Of a stretch of 60,000 nt of DNA, positions 48,901 to 59,222 are shown one piece after another. Source of the DNA: Membranipora membranacea. Taxonomy: Eukaryota > Bryozoa > Gymnolaemata > Cheilostomatida > Membraniporidae. The notes under the pieces are model-generated. The model did no database searches and was not told where the DNA came from. It saw only the letters and a program-made list of their open reading frames with translations. Positions within the stretch are counted from its first letter, which is position 1. The number at the start of each line of letters is the position of its first letter. Both the position numbers and the translations under genes were made by a program. The DNA lies in the NCBI GenBank assembly GCA_914767715.1, contig OU612070.1:19954025-20014024 (forward strand), given 5' to 3'.

Positions 48901-51469
48901 ATCTGAGGCCCTCTCTCTGTGATATTCATCGGATCAAGTGCATGGACCTGAATCTGACAGTGGGTTGTGGATGTTTTGACATCTACTGGTCAAAACATCC
49001 TATGGATGGTATTGTACCAGCGCATACCGCATATAGCTCTGTTGATATTTTTTTGCTCTTAGCGGATATGGGTGGAGATTTGTCTACTGTGACGCCCTCG
49101 TCATTCTGGGCACCAGCAACAGTGCTAGGGAGGGTCTCGGAAAAGACCACAGTACAGTTCTGAGAACAAGTTTTAGTTGTCAATTTGAGACCATTTCCTG
49201 TTTTGACAACAATGACCTGCACGCAACAATGATTTTTCCAAGTGGATGGAGACGCCTCGCGATATGCTTGCCTAGATTTGCAATCACGTCTACAACTGAA
49301 ATATGAATCACGCTACTCAAATTGCTATCTAGGATTAGTCTAGCGTTCCCAGGCAACAAATATATTGTTTGCCACAAAACTGATGCACTAACAGAATGTC
49401 AGCACAGCACAGCACAACACAACCTCACTTTAGGCATTAAAAATATGTAATATTTCATCAATAGCAACTATAATCTTAGGATTCACAAACATTGTTGGTC
49501 TTGGCAGGGACACCTTATGCGTAGCCATACAATATGGACTACGGCAGGCGCACTTTTTGTTGGGAAATAAGAAATATTTTTTGCCCATAAGAAACTTGCA
49601 TACCCCAATATTCAATACGCATTTGGAAAAGTCCATAAAGATGACAGAGCAGCTGATTAGGATCACCCAGAGGCAGGAGCTAGGGGGATTTCGAGTTGGT
49701 AGTTATATCATTTGGAAATAATATATCCAATTTGGATAACTAATGTTGGCGATCATCATTGAGAAATTCACACCGGCGCATTGATTTCCCATGTTCTGAA
49801 CTCGGAGGTTTAATATCCGATCGGAATGGATCAAACTTGTAGTACTGAACTCCCTCATTATATGCAGAATCTCGTAACAATTGACAGCAGCCTGCTGCCA
49901 GGAATAATATTACATCAATAATTCAGTTTAACAGTCTAGTCTACGTGTTTCAACATTCCACTTATTTCATATCTCACCTTTGATATGACCGCTGACAAGA
50001 TGAGATTGATCGAACTTTGTAGCGACTCCGTCTACGACTAGATCGGCGTTAGCATGGAATGTCTCATCCTCAGACGGATATAGTGACAAGTCAAACTTCC
50101 TACAAAAATTCACAAAGTTTGAATTTATTATGCTGTCCAAAATTTACAATCTTAACTTAGATTGAGTTTGAAATGACCATCCTAACCATCCTAACTTGAG
50201 CAAGTAGCAAAGGGCTTAGCTTGTGTGACTGAGAGAAATAAAAATAAAGGAAAGTGATATCCATCCCCTAAGCATTCCCACATTTTAGAGAGATTTTAAC
50301 AACCATGAGCAATGAATTGTCATTTTGACCCGGGACAAAGTTATTGATAAACATAATATCTTCCAATCCTACCTGTCTCCATATTTGAGTTGTAAGCTGA
50401 TATCTTTGTCATACAATGATCTCTTTGTAATGGAATGCCTTTTACCCACTTCAACAGGACTGTAGACTAGAGGCCGGAAATCTGATATGTAATTACCTAG
50501 TTTGAAATCTAAAAAAAGAAGGAAATCTGCAGAACCAACAATACTTAGGCATAAATAAAAAAACATGCCTACTCCTTAGTTCATGGGTTAAACTCCATCA
50601 TTTTAAGGGCAATATGTAAAATTGCCAGCCTAGCTATCGTCGTAACTTGCTTATGCGTTCGTAAAATGTGTGTTGAGAGGGCATTCCCTTTTGGAAACAT
50701 ATTGTCTCCATCCCTTCACTCACTCATCACTCCAACAACAAAAAAAGGAAAAAAATTGTCTAATAGTCATAATAGGTTTCTGAACTTTCAGATGTCAAAA
50801 TGTCATAATAATGAGATGGAAAGGCCTTAATGCTAGTACAGATATTCCTTGTTTTGTTTCATGCATCAAACAAGGCGGGGTGGACAGTGTGATAAGGCAT
50901 CATGAAAGCCTACTTCTAATAATCTACTAAAGCCGTAAATGGCGGGATGCCTAAGAGTTCCCTCGTACCAATATTGTACAATGCACATTCACAATTTAGC
51001 AACCATATATAATGGTGGCAACCTTCTCAAGATTATACTATACTTTCGAAGCAACATGCATGTTAGAAGATGGCACAGCAACCAACATGAAAACTAGACA
51101 ACTAGGTAGTTAAACCAATCAACCTGCAAAAGCATGACTCACAATTGACAATGCTGACACAAAATCATAATATCCTAAACAGATGAAAGTTAGAACAGTG
51201 AAAGTATTTTAGAGACCACAACAAACGGGTGGTTTGAATATGATATTATCATCCAAATGGCATAGAGGTCAGAGTTCTCCTGTAGAAAAGTTACTAGAAT
51301 GCCTGCATTAGTCAATAGAAAACAAAAGGGTTAGGTTAGGTTGAGTTGAGTTTTTTTTTCAAAATAACTTTGACTAACCTTGTTTCTCAGCCAATGTTTC
51401 ACTGACAGACAGACTCACAAATATCATACATGAGACAGCTAAAGCATACTGAGAACATTTACAAGCCAT
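30859..51469 (-). CDS. ADAM10: ADAM10/Kuzbanian metalloprotease, complete, 16 exons
   Basis: Minus-strand exons: 51469-51379, 50508-50373, 50099-49978, 47729-47540, 43952-43853, 43207-43085, 42650-42537, 41225-41048, 40349-40177, 39483-39300, 38758-38621, 37771-37581, 36373-36151, 35603-35464, 34994-34845, 30912-30859. All junctions are GT-AG and in phase; the total is 768 aa against 748 in human. Order: signal peptide, prodomain with Cys194, furin site RKKR (221-224), reprolysin domain with [11 protein letters not shown] (400-410) and Met434, disintegrin-like and Cys-rich domains, GPLARLK stalk, membrane helix about 704-727, short tail ending DEMEMR. The stalk (QGFCDYF, GPLARLK), the TPSSNP start of the tail and the basic end match ADAM10 and not ADAM17. 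The family sheds Notch, cadherins and APP-like proteins at the cell surface. Confidence 0.95.
32041..32211. repeat. Two short perfect hairpins in ADAM10 intron 15
   Basis: CGGAGTGAAAAG (32041-32052) pairs with CTTTTCACTCCG (32111-32122). GTCTTGACAAGCTT (32161-32174) pairs with AAGCTTGTCAAGAC (32198-32211). They lie side by side, as in decayed MITEs. Confidence 0.6.
33888..33990. repeat. Short palindromic repeat family (GCCAACGTGTTGGC), copy 1
   Basis: GAGCCAACGTGTTGGCTCTGATTGG, then ATAACCAGCACATTGGCTA. It matches in layout the element at 39127-39213. Probably a small MITE. Confidence 0.5.
34538..34754. mobile_element. 217-bp hairpin MITE with TTAA ends
   Basis: Outer ends TTAA-AGACTCCCCA and TGGGTAGTCT-TTAA are imperfect inverted repeats; inside, a perfect 24-base pair (34567-34590 with 34699-34722, AGTCAGGCAGTTAC...) forms the stem. 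The AGACT start is shared with the larger family at 12220 and 41981, so these may be one superfamily. Confidence 0.8.
34845..34994 (-). other. ADAM10: ADAM10 transmembrane exon 15
   Basis: Fifty codons, phase 0 at both ends. TNWWIPVL leads a helix of about 24 residues, then [23 protein letters not shown]. The cytoplasmic start is basic and Pro-containing. It lacks the long Pro-rich SH3-binding stretch of vertebrate ADAM10. Confidence 0.9.
35173..35205. repeat. 33-bp perfect hairpin
   Basis: CTATCAGACCATC and GATGGTCTGATAG with a 7-base loop, in ADAM10 intron 14. Probably a transposon relic. Confidence 0.6.
36441..36515. repeat. 11-bp tandem repeat in ADAM10 intron 12
   Basis: About seven head-to-tail AGAATATACAT units, nearly perfect. 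It starts about 70 bases from exon 13. Confidence 0.9.
36690..37500. repeat. AT-rich satellite, about 0.8 kb, 11/12-base submotifs
   Basis: More than thirty copies of TATTGTATCAA and TATTGTATTAAA variants (also TATTGTTTTAAA and TATTGTAACAA) alternate through the array. The motif AATATTG recurs about every 11-12 bases. Together with the neighbouring 11-bp array it fills most of ADAM10 intron 12 (36374-37580). Long open frames here are artefacts of stop-poor repeats. Confidence 0.95.
39127..39213. repeat. Short palindromic repeat family (GCCAATGTGTTGGC), copy 2
   Basis: GTTTACAAGCCAATGTGTTG faces CAACGCATTGGATATAGG; inner pairs GATTGGCTG and CAGCCAATTAC. In ADAM10 intron 10. Confidence 0.55.
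39300..40349 (-). other. ADAM10: ADAM10 zinc-site exons 9-10
   Basis: Exon 9 ends in [10 protein letters not shown] and exon 10 opens with HDPVSN, so the third zinc-binding His is supplied by the next exon: the metzincin motif HExxHxxGxxH is split by a 693-bp intron. Exon 10 continues to the Met-turn NYIMYY and the Cys of the reprolysin domain end ([11 protein letters not shown]). All catalytic residues are present, so an active protease is expected. Confidence 0.9.
39800..39852. repeat. AT/TA simple-sequence tract
   Basis: Interrupted TATATA run in ADAM10 intron 9-side DNA; another short (TA)n lies at about 41840-41862. Confidence 0.8.
40776..40991. mobile_element. Hairpin MITE in ADAM10 intron 8
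   Basis: GGGGGTCTTTCGATTAGAA (40776-40794) is mirrored by TTCTAATTGAAAGACCCCC (40973-40991) with one mismatch. The interior has further partial pairing. It ends 57 bases from the exon 8 donor. Confidence 0.8.
41981..42341. mobile_element. TTAA hairpin MITE, copy 2 of the 12.2-kb family
   Basis: Same long inverted repeats as at 12220-12869 (TTAAAGACTTTGTTTGAGG at the start, mirrored at the end). The tRNA-like centre is reduced: the A box TGGTCAAAGTGG (42180-42191) is present but the B box is missing. In ADAM10 intron 7. Confidence 0.85.
42408..42500. repeat. Perfect 93-bp palindrome with one-base centre
   Basis: Bases 42408-42453 are the exact reverse complement of 42455-42500 (46-base arms, single T at 42454). 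The arm starts ATACACACAGATGACACT and reaches GAATCTATATATA at the centre. A (TA)n tract follows at once, and ADAM10 exon 7 ends 37 bases farther on. Confidence 0.95.
43433..43555. mobile_element. Hairpin MITE in ADAM10 intron 5
   Basis: GTAGTCTAAGCGCT at the left and AGCGCTTAGACTAGC at the right, continuing inward (TTGCAATTCGAGTCAGTGGC faces GCCACTAACTCGCATTGCA) to a short loop near 43490. Confidence 0.75.
44965..45345 (-). repeat. Dispersed 0.38-kb repeat, copy 2
   Basis: Reverse complement of 23650-24030 with scattered substitutions, bounded by CATACTGACTCTCGTGATC and GAGCTGATCATGCGCAG. In ADAM10 intron 4. Confidence 0.8.
47030..47520. repeat. Diverged direct repeat beside ADAM10 exon 4
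   Basis: 47060-47155 and 47412-47520 share GACACTGATGYCAAT, TTTCAGT, GATAAAGA and a CAAAGAGCC/CTAAAGAGCC end. The second copy runs up to 20 bases before the exon 4 donor. An old local duplication. Confidence 0.5.
48770..49000. repeat. Direct repeat of about 90 bp in ADAM10 intron 3
   Basis: ATCAAGTACATGGACCTGAA...GACACCTACTGGTCAAAAT and, about 150 bases on, ATCAAGTGCATGGACCTGAA...GACATCTACTGGTCAAAAC. Confidence 0.65.
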
Positions 51470-54153
51470 CTCCCTGCTTCAGTCATGTGCAGATTCTGCA
51501 CAGGGAGGGAAAGTAAATCCTGAGAACAACAGAAGAAGGTCAGTAGTGTGAATGGCACAAAGAATCAAGTGACACTCAGGAAATCATCAAGCACCTGTCA
51601 ATGACCTTGACCTACAAGGCAAAATGTAAACAGATTATGACGTCAGCCATAGCTACAGAGAATAATTTAGTAGACACTTGGATTTGGTGAGAGCACAACT
51701 CCGTACTTCTCACGAGTGGAAAACTATTGTATTGATTTTGTGTACAACAAGGTCTGATACTTTGTTAGCCAGGGGTTCATACCTGACAAGTCTCCCTTTT
51801 TGTTAGGGAGGCTCCCAGTTTTTAGGGTCTTTTTCCACCCCCTCCCTATCTCCCTATCATATCGATTATTACCATTGCTGCTCGTATGATATGAAAGCTC
51901 AAGTTTTTGCTTTTAAATATGACAAATGATGGCTGGATTGCGCCGGCACTGCGGGACGCAGAGCCGTATTCCGGGTTGGGAGATGTCCGTGGAGACCTCC
52001 TGATTTCTTGGTCTACCTACTTGTCATGTATGCAGGGGTTATTTCAACTAAATACAGCCAAGACTACTATTAAATTGCTCAATCGGCTGGTTTTGTCTTG
52101 TTTGTATTGAATTTGTCTAATTGAGAGACCAAATGATTGCGATAATTTTTGTGCGAAGTGACAGCTATAATTTGCAGAAAAAAAGCATTGCTCATTCATA
52201 TGAAATCCTTGCCAGATTTTTTTTCGGGTCCTGTTTGGGGTGTTTGAAGTATGTATAAAAACAAGGAACACCATTTTTTCAAAGGACTGTGGAAATTCTA
52301 CAGGTTAACTGTGGCTGACGCTTACTATGTACACCCGTAATCAGGCCTCGTAAAATTGAATTGAAACGGCAATCGGGTCTTGGCAATATGGTAATTTATA
52401 TTATGATGCATCCACTTGCAAAAGTCATGTTACTGTTAGATATTCAGCAATACCCATAAAGAGTTTTTCCAGCTTAGATTTATTTCTATCTTGGTGTTGC
52501 ACTTTGCGTAGCAGTAGAGGAGTAGCTAAAATGAGTTTTTCATTCCTATAAAATATGTTATCTGAAAATTCAGCCGATAGTAACGATACTTAACTTGATA
52601 ATATGGAGTTATTCTTTCATACAGAAAGAAGTAAAGGAGCCGATTATGCTGTTGCAGCTCACTAGATCAGCACATAGCGATGTACATGCCATTAGCCCTT
52701 AACTGCACTGACGATTTCTCATCCATATCACAGAACAACTAGCCTCTCCTCCTTCCCCTACATTTTTAGTTTTATACTTGAGCTACAGCTTTATCAATTC
52801 TTTCACTTTGTGATTGTAGTAGACGTGGCAGACATTTCTGCGCTTTTGAGATGCTAATACAAAACAGGAGTTATCCCTCTGTTCATACATGTTTCTACAT
52901 TATGCAAAAACTTTCTCCCCTCAGTTAGATAGTAATGTGTGGTCCCTATTAATACAAGGGGTAGGAGCATAGATTTAAAAACAGTATAGATAGGTTATTG
53001 TGTGCTCCTGTCTATCCAATAATATGATAGCTACGTTAGCCTCAGATCTAGGAATTTTCAAATCTAGGGGTAGGAGGCATCATGTACATGTGCATCATGA
53101 TGAATCCAAAACTGCGAGCTTCAATTCTGAATTTTAGATGTCATCACTAATATCAGGGTGTGTATCACTGAAAGTGAGACACTGTATATATCAAAATGCA
53201 TTTGATCTGAGGCGGTGGCTACATCAAAATCATATTTAGGATACTCAGGTGATATGTGGCACTGATTCTATACAAACAAAGATATATCCTCATATTTTAA
53301 ATTTTTTTAATAAAATAATATCTACATGGAATATAATGTGAGCATGTATATGTACAACAAAAAACCATAGCCATCTAAAAAGTTGAAAAGTAAAATATGT
53401 TTCGAAAATAATTGCAACAAGATTCCTGTGCTCTTCATACGCTAGCTGCCTTACTGGCCCGTGACATAGAGGTATGACAATACAGGAAGTCAAAAGACAC
53501 AATCAACCCTGTCAATTTGCGTGAGGTCGCTACCAAGGGAAGTGGAATATACTCCCACTCTCCCTGTCGCAAAATAGATTTTGTCTAATTACAATAAATG
53601 GTTAAGTTAGGTAGTCATGGATAATAATATAGTCTTGAATCTGTTATCTCACTGATTTGTTGAGACAAAAAATAGCATTGCAATAGTCTGCCATTTGTAA
53701 ATAAAAGTATCATGTTATACTTCTGTCCAATAAGACGGCTGTTACATCTGTCCCACAATGCAATGCTAGCCTTGAGCAAGGAGTTATAACTCCTTGCCTT
53801 GAAACACCAGGATGATGAGGTCAAAATTTGATGATAGAGAGATTTACATCTGAACTTTGAATGTGGATAGGTAATATTTTTGGTTCACTGAGGTCAAACT
53901 CAACATGATAGGCTCTTATGTGTTAGTTAGGTCTGAAACTTAAATCATCTGGCACAAATATGTTTTTCCTGCCTAACCCGCTAGCAGATCTTGCTAACAG
54001 TCAAATCACCTTAATGTTCTTATTGAATTAGGTCATCCCTTATTTTCCAGAAATTCTGGGTTTTTCGTTTGTCATGTTCTTTTCTTTTGTTGCTCATTTA
54101 GAAATAACATTATAGCGCTGGGAAAAAATCTGATAACTTCGTTGGCCTTGACC
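51470..54153. other. Intergenic: ADAM10 upstream side and Rh gene 3' side
   Basis: The two genes are in tandem on the minus strand. The ADAM10 promoter and 5' untranslated region should lie just above 51470. A perfect 20-bp palindrome (centre GGAGTTATAACTCC) is at 53777-53796. No further gene is supported. Confidence 0.4.
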
Positions 54154-57100
54154 TCACATCTTTGTAAGGTCCTTCACTCGCTCTTCGTCATGGTGAGATG
54201 TGCTTGTATTGCTGTTGCTGTTGCTAGTGATGTCGGAGTAAGCACCGAAATCATCGGCTACCTCGAAGAATTTTTCATCAGAGAAAAGGTGCTTGCTCTC
54301 TGGTGCATCCAAACCGGGTACAAATCTCATCACCAAACCTAAAAGCACATAAGAATAAATTTGAAGCCAATATGTTGTATAGTAGACAGGCTCAACCAAG
54401 GTAGAGTCGTGCTCACATAAGTAAAGAGGAAGCAATTGCCACTGAATTTTACATCCAAGTGATTATTATCACCAGCATGATCTGATAATAGCTCACTGAT
54501 TGTTAATTTGGTAACTAATTGGCAAGGTATTCAGAGCTAGGGAAAAAAAGGGAAAATAACTCAGGGAACCTTTCAGTTATGCTACATTTTCAACTAGCTT
54601 GGTGGCTCCAATAATGTTTGTGTAAGTTTATCAGACAATTTCGGATCTATTACTTGTTTTCAACATGTTAAGCCATTTAAAAAGTGCGTAATCTACTCCA
54701 ACTCCTTTGCATGTAAACTACTTGTTATTATTTTGAATAAAAGTTCAAAGTGTTACTCCATCTGACTTTTAGCTCTGAAATATTGACACCGATTAGCTAA
54801 GTATTTATATTTTTGGCTCTAATATCAATCACACAGTGATATATCATCATAAATGTGACTATCATCAAGTTGAGGTAATAATGATGGAATTTAGGTGCCA
54901 AAAATTCTGATTTCTCACATCATACGACATCTCTCAAATAGCATTATCATGTTACTATGCCTGTCAATAATCACCCTTTTATAAAAAAAATCTCCTGCCT
55001 GGCATTTGATGCCAAGCAAGGTTCACGCAGATTACTTTCAATATTAATCGCGTCTCATCAAAGAATATTTTCCTTTTCATTCCTGTTACATATTATTGCA
55101 TGCCAAATTCTTTTAATAGTACAAACAGACATTATCATGAGGCACTCCAACCAATCGCAAACAGCTTTGACCTATATCCTCTTTTGTTATTTTCACTATA
55201 GTTGTGGAATAAACTGATCTGAGATTAATATCGGAACATATAGTTTGGGCCGCCAGGCAGGAAGCAAGAGTATGGGGGTCTCAGACTAGGCTTTGACTGA
55301 ACTGATGAAGTGCGGAATAGCATAACCACCAATTTTGTTTAAAACTATTGTCCGTATCCTCTTATCTTGAAATGTTTATTAATGGCCATTACCGTTGCAT
55401 AACATCCTATTGAGTCTATCGAGTTATCGAAGCTTCATCAAAACAAACTCTTCTCATCAGCCTGAGAAAAATGTCGATTAAAATTTAAACAATTTAAATT
55501 GTTGTTTTTTTGGGTAATTATCATTATTCTATCAAAAATTTGACATCAGTTCTTCCTTGATAGAGCGTCGCAAAACAGAAAAAAACCCAAATTCTCTTCA
55601 ACACCAAGTTATCTGATTTATCAAATTAAATCCCTCTTAGTTTGCAATTGATAAACATCCTTACAACTTTACTCATAGCATTTTCAACTTAAAACCCTGA
55701 AAATGATCCAGAATGTTGCATGATGCGTGTCTTGACAATCTCCCCCCCCCCCCTCCCACCTAACACACAACAATTCACTAGCATATCAAGACTGCAGGCT
55801 AATGAATTGAGTACTTACCAGTTAACGCTCCACCCACCAGCGCCATAGCCAGTGTAACTCCTAGTGTAGCTGCCTGGTAGCCTGCCTGGGCTCCAGCTGT
55901 TCTTGTTCCGTTGACCATTGCAGGGAAAACTTCTGAGAGTCTAAAAATGAAATCGGGTCATTTTATATTTTAGGTATAACAATTGCTTCAACTTTGGCTT
56001 TCAAAGTTGGATTTTAATTTCCATATTTCAAGTTTGATGCTCACAGTTTATATTAACATGTGATTGCTTTCATAACTCATTTACTAGGCCATTATGTGTG
56101 GTTGTGCGTACTTCATTCATTCATGTTCAACAAAGGTCACCACTTCTTACTTCGTAGATGGAATGCTTGATTTTGGAGTTGTGCTATCATAATTTATAGG
56201 CCAAAAAATTGCAGAACCTATAAATTCCATTGGCTGTACAGCAGAGAGAGAATTTAAACCTAGGTGAAGCGTGCAAAGGGATTGATATATTTGATGACTT
56301 ACTCATTTCTATCTTCAAGTTGATATTGCCCCTCTGTTGCTGTGGCAGCAGCGATAATACCGACTATAGCAGCCATGATGCCAGGCATTCCATGTAGATT
56401 GTTGACTCCGCAGCTGTCGTGTAGTCCTAGCTTCTCATCCAGTTTTGGCTGAAAAGGAAAAATAAAAGATTTTTACATATAATTTTTTTATATTATGATA
56501 TATTATATCAATCATTATAGTTGTTCATATCTTATGTAAATATCTATTATTATAAATAAACGAGGGTTGGGGGTGAGGTGTAGGAATAGAAAAGATCTTG
56601 AGATGTTGGCCGTATCCCTCGAACGGACAACAGAAACCACTGAACTTTAGCTTTATCAATGAGGCATAGCAAGATCTAATTGGATACTTTTATTTATAGA
56701 TAAGATAATTATTTCAATAGTTGATATCTACTATTACTTATAGCTTCCCGCTCATTTTGAAGTAATATGGTGATGATAATGTATAAATAAATCACAACTT
56801 CAAATCTAAAACAAGACAAAGATCATTTGGATGGTCTTTGCAATACATAGATTTGGATTGTCTATATTTTATAACAATCTCCCTGTTGCCACGAAAAGAG
56901 TGCAACTCTCGATGGCTTCATCCTCTACATCTCTTGAGGATTAATTAAGAGTTGGCTAAGAATTTGTAATGGCACACTCATTTAAATAGCTCTGTCATTT
57001 TTATTTGCCTTATTAGAGGGCTGTGCCAGTGAACTGCAGATTTCCTGACCTGTTGCCAAGATTTCCAAAGCTCAAACCAACTAAGGAAAGGGGGGTAGCT

Positions 57101-59222
57101 TTTATTGCCCTTAAAACAGTCTACTGTCCTATTTTTCTTGCTAGACAATGTTTGTTCGGAATTGTCCCAACATTCAGATGCCAATTGTTTATCCTACAAC
57201 TCTCAATGCTGTATTTGAAGTTTGAAGTATGTTCTTTTTGCTTCCAGTGCATGTTTTTGGGGAAGTATGAAAAAATGGTATCTATAGAGTGAGTCTGATT
57301 ATCAATTATCAGTGACTATATTGTGTCAGACAAGATAATGATATTCCCCGTTTTTAGTGTTAGCCAATAAAAAGTGGTTAGCCAACATTCACTATTTAGC
57401 TTTCTGATATGAATATACAGACCTGTAGATATTGGAATCCTAATGTTGATACAATGGCAGCGATAAATCCTATCAGTATAGCTCCCCATGGGTTGATCAT
57501 AAAGTTAGCTGCTGTTCCTACTGCTACTCCACCGGCTAGTGTGGCGTTCTGTACATGCACCTGAAAGATTTCAAGAAACCAGGTTAGAATGCGGTCAGCT
57601 TATTACAGTAATATTCGTGACGGTTGACTTTTATGACAATATTGTTTAGTTGAATTTTATTTTCTGCTTAGAGTTATAGACTGTGTATCAATTGTGGAAT
57701 CATCCCACAAACGCATTGTCCCCCCTTCCTACATTTGAAATATGTTGTCGACTGTCTTAAAAAGAGTTGATACCTATTAAAGCTGAGCTAAGATAAGATT
57801 ATATTAAAATTAACAGAACGGCAAGTTTAATCCAGGATGACAGCTATTTATTTCACCAAGTAGAAACTTCCAGATATTCCATATTGGTATTGGAGAATTG
57901 CTCCATCACGATTGACCATAAAAAAAGTTATAATCTGAGGGTAAGTTGAATTTGATTTCTATGTGAATAACTAGGCATAAGTTTAAAATGGAATTAATAT
58001 AATATGTAGCCTATATATACACTATTTAATTAACAACAATAGTAATCCCAACAGAACTGTTTTTACAAGTAAAATATATCTTTAGCCCAATGCTTCGTTT
58101 GCAAAGTCACAGCAGATACATAGGACTGTAATCTCATAATAAATATCAAATTATAAAGCTATCTAACTAAATATAAATTTAAATCTGCGATGGGGACCCT
58201 TCGGATATCGATTTGTTCGAGTCAATGTGAGTAGGTTCAAGTGCCTACCATGAAGCATGCAAATGTTTTGGAAAATAGAATAACTAATGATCCTTCAACG
58301 TCCACGCAATGCCAATAACAGCACTGCTGCTGTTTTGCAGGTGAAATGCAACTAAACCAGGGAGTTTGGAACTCCCTGACTAAACTAACCGCTAAATCGG
58401 AGTTGCCCCACCCCCTTTGGATAAGATTATCCATCGCGCCGATTCCCATAAAGATTGATAGTATTATTGAATCACAAAAATATTGGTAATAAATAAATTT
58501 ATGAAAATTAATATATAGTACCATGATAATCTTAATAATGATGATAGTATATGCATACATAAAGTCTAGAGGGGAGGAGTGAATGTTAGTGTAGTTTAGT
58601 GTAGATTTTTAGTGGGTAACTTGATGGTAGCTTCCAATTAATTTTTCGGTGGCTGAGGCGGGAGTCTATGAAAATTATAAAGGGAAAGTAAATGTCAACT
58701 AGCCTATTTATTCTCCTGCCATTACTTCTAAAACTCACGGCCATTTATAGTCTCGATACCCTGGGATACTGTGTGAGAAACCATGATGGTGCTAGGTTTT
58801 TTTTTGTCTCAGTATCAGTACGGGTCTACGGACTGGATCCTGATGGGGCACAGGAGCATTTGAGGTCGGATGCTCTTCCTGACACCACCGTGACTCGCCT
58901 GGAACCGAACACGGGACCTCTCGATTGAGAGACCCATGCCTTACCCATTGCGCCACAGCCGCTCCCTGCCATTACTTCTAAAGGCTATTTTTATATCTTT
59001 CTACATATTTCATGTGTGTACTTAAATAGGCTATGATGTATGTTTATGATCATACCATGTCAAATTTAGCTTTCTTGTTGGTAAGAGTAGAGACAGCGAA
59101 TGTGATGAGACAGCATGAGCTCATAGAGAGGTAGGTGTTTATAACTGCTCTGATCTGCTGCTCCTCCGTACCAGCTACAGCGGCATTAAAACTGGGCCAG
59201 TACAGCCACAGGAACACTGTAC
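54154..59222 (-). CDS. Rh-family ammonium transporter glycoprotein, C-terminal half
   Basis: Five minus-strand exons, 59222-59056, 57560-57423, 56448-56303, 55940-55819 and 54338-54154, join in consistent phase to a TGA stop; the first one needs an upstream exon (phase 1), which lies beyond the window. [50 protein letters not shown] and the closing helix [16 protein letters not shown] are hallmark Rh glycoprotein (RhAG/RhBG/RhCG, invertebrate Rh50) segments. The His of NNLHG is the second of the family's twin pore histidines; the first lies outside the window. The cytoplasmic tail of about 55 residues is acidic with a Ser/Asn/Thr run ([10 protein letters not shown]) and ends KDLTKM. Expected role: NH3/NH4+ (and perhaps CO2) passage across epithelial plasma membrane. 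Confidence 0.93.
55742..55756. repeat. Poly-C tract
   Basis: Twelve consecutive C within a C-rich run, in the last intron of the Rh gene. Length is prone to sequencing error. Confidence 0.8.
58733..58964 (-). mobile_element. tRNA-derived SINE with 18-bp target duplication
   Basis: The direct repeat CCTGCCATTACTTCTAAA is at 58715-58732 and 58965-58982. Between them, on the minus strand, an A box TGGCGCAATGGG (58944-58955) and B box GTTCGGTTCC (near 58901-58911) open a tRNA-like head. A body with CAGGAAGAGCATCCGACC, as in many animal tRNA SINEs, and an internal A run follow. The perfect target repeat marks a recent insertion into Rh intron DNA. Confidence 0.92.

Larger units (their letters stand above)
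43085..50508 (-). other. ADAM10: ADAM10 prodomain exons 2-6, with Cys switch and furin site
   Basis: Exons 2-4 give the prodomain core ([62 protein letters not shown]). Exon 5 carries GSCGLTPF, whose Cys194 is the candidate zinc-blocking residue, and an earlier dibasic RVKR (183-186). Exon 6 holds [18 protein letters not shown], aligning with the proprotein-convertase cleavage of vertebrate ADAM10. The upstream RVKR resembles a second convertase site, also reported for some ADAM10 proteins; whether it is used is unknown. Confidence 0.85.

Noticed and set aside
48983-49222. Possible coding exon or transposase fragment on the minus strand
   Set aside because: No known motif and no splice partners; lies in ADAM10 intron 3 over a local direct repeat.
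30859-51469. First reading as ADAM17/TACE
   Set aside because: The HELGHNFG motif is common to both, but the stalk GPLARLK, QGFCDYF, TPSSNP tail and [13 protein letters not shown] cleavage context fit ADAM10.
54142-54342. Plus-strand open frame
   Set aside because: Antisense shadow of the last Rh exon.
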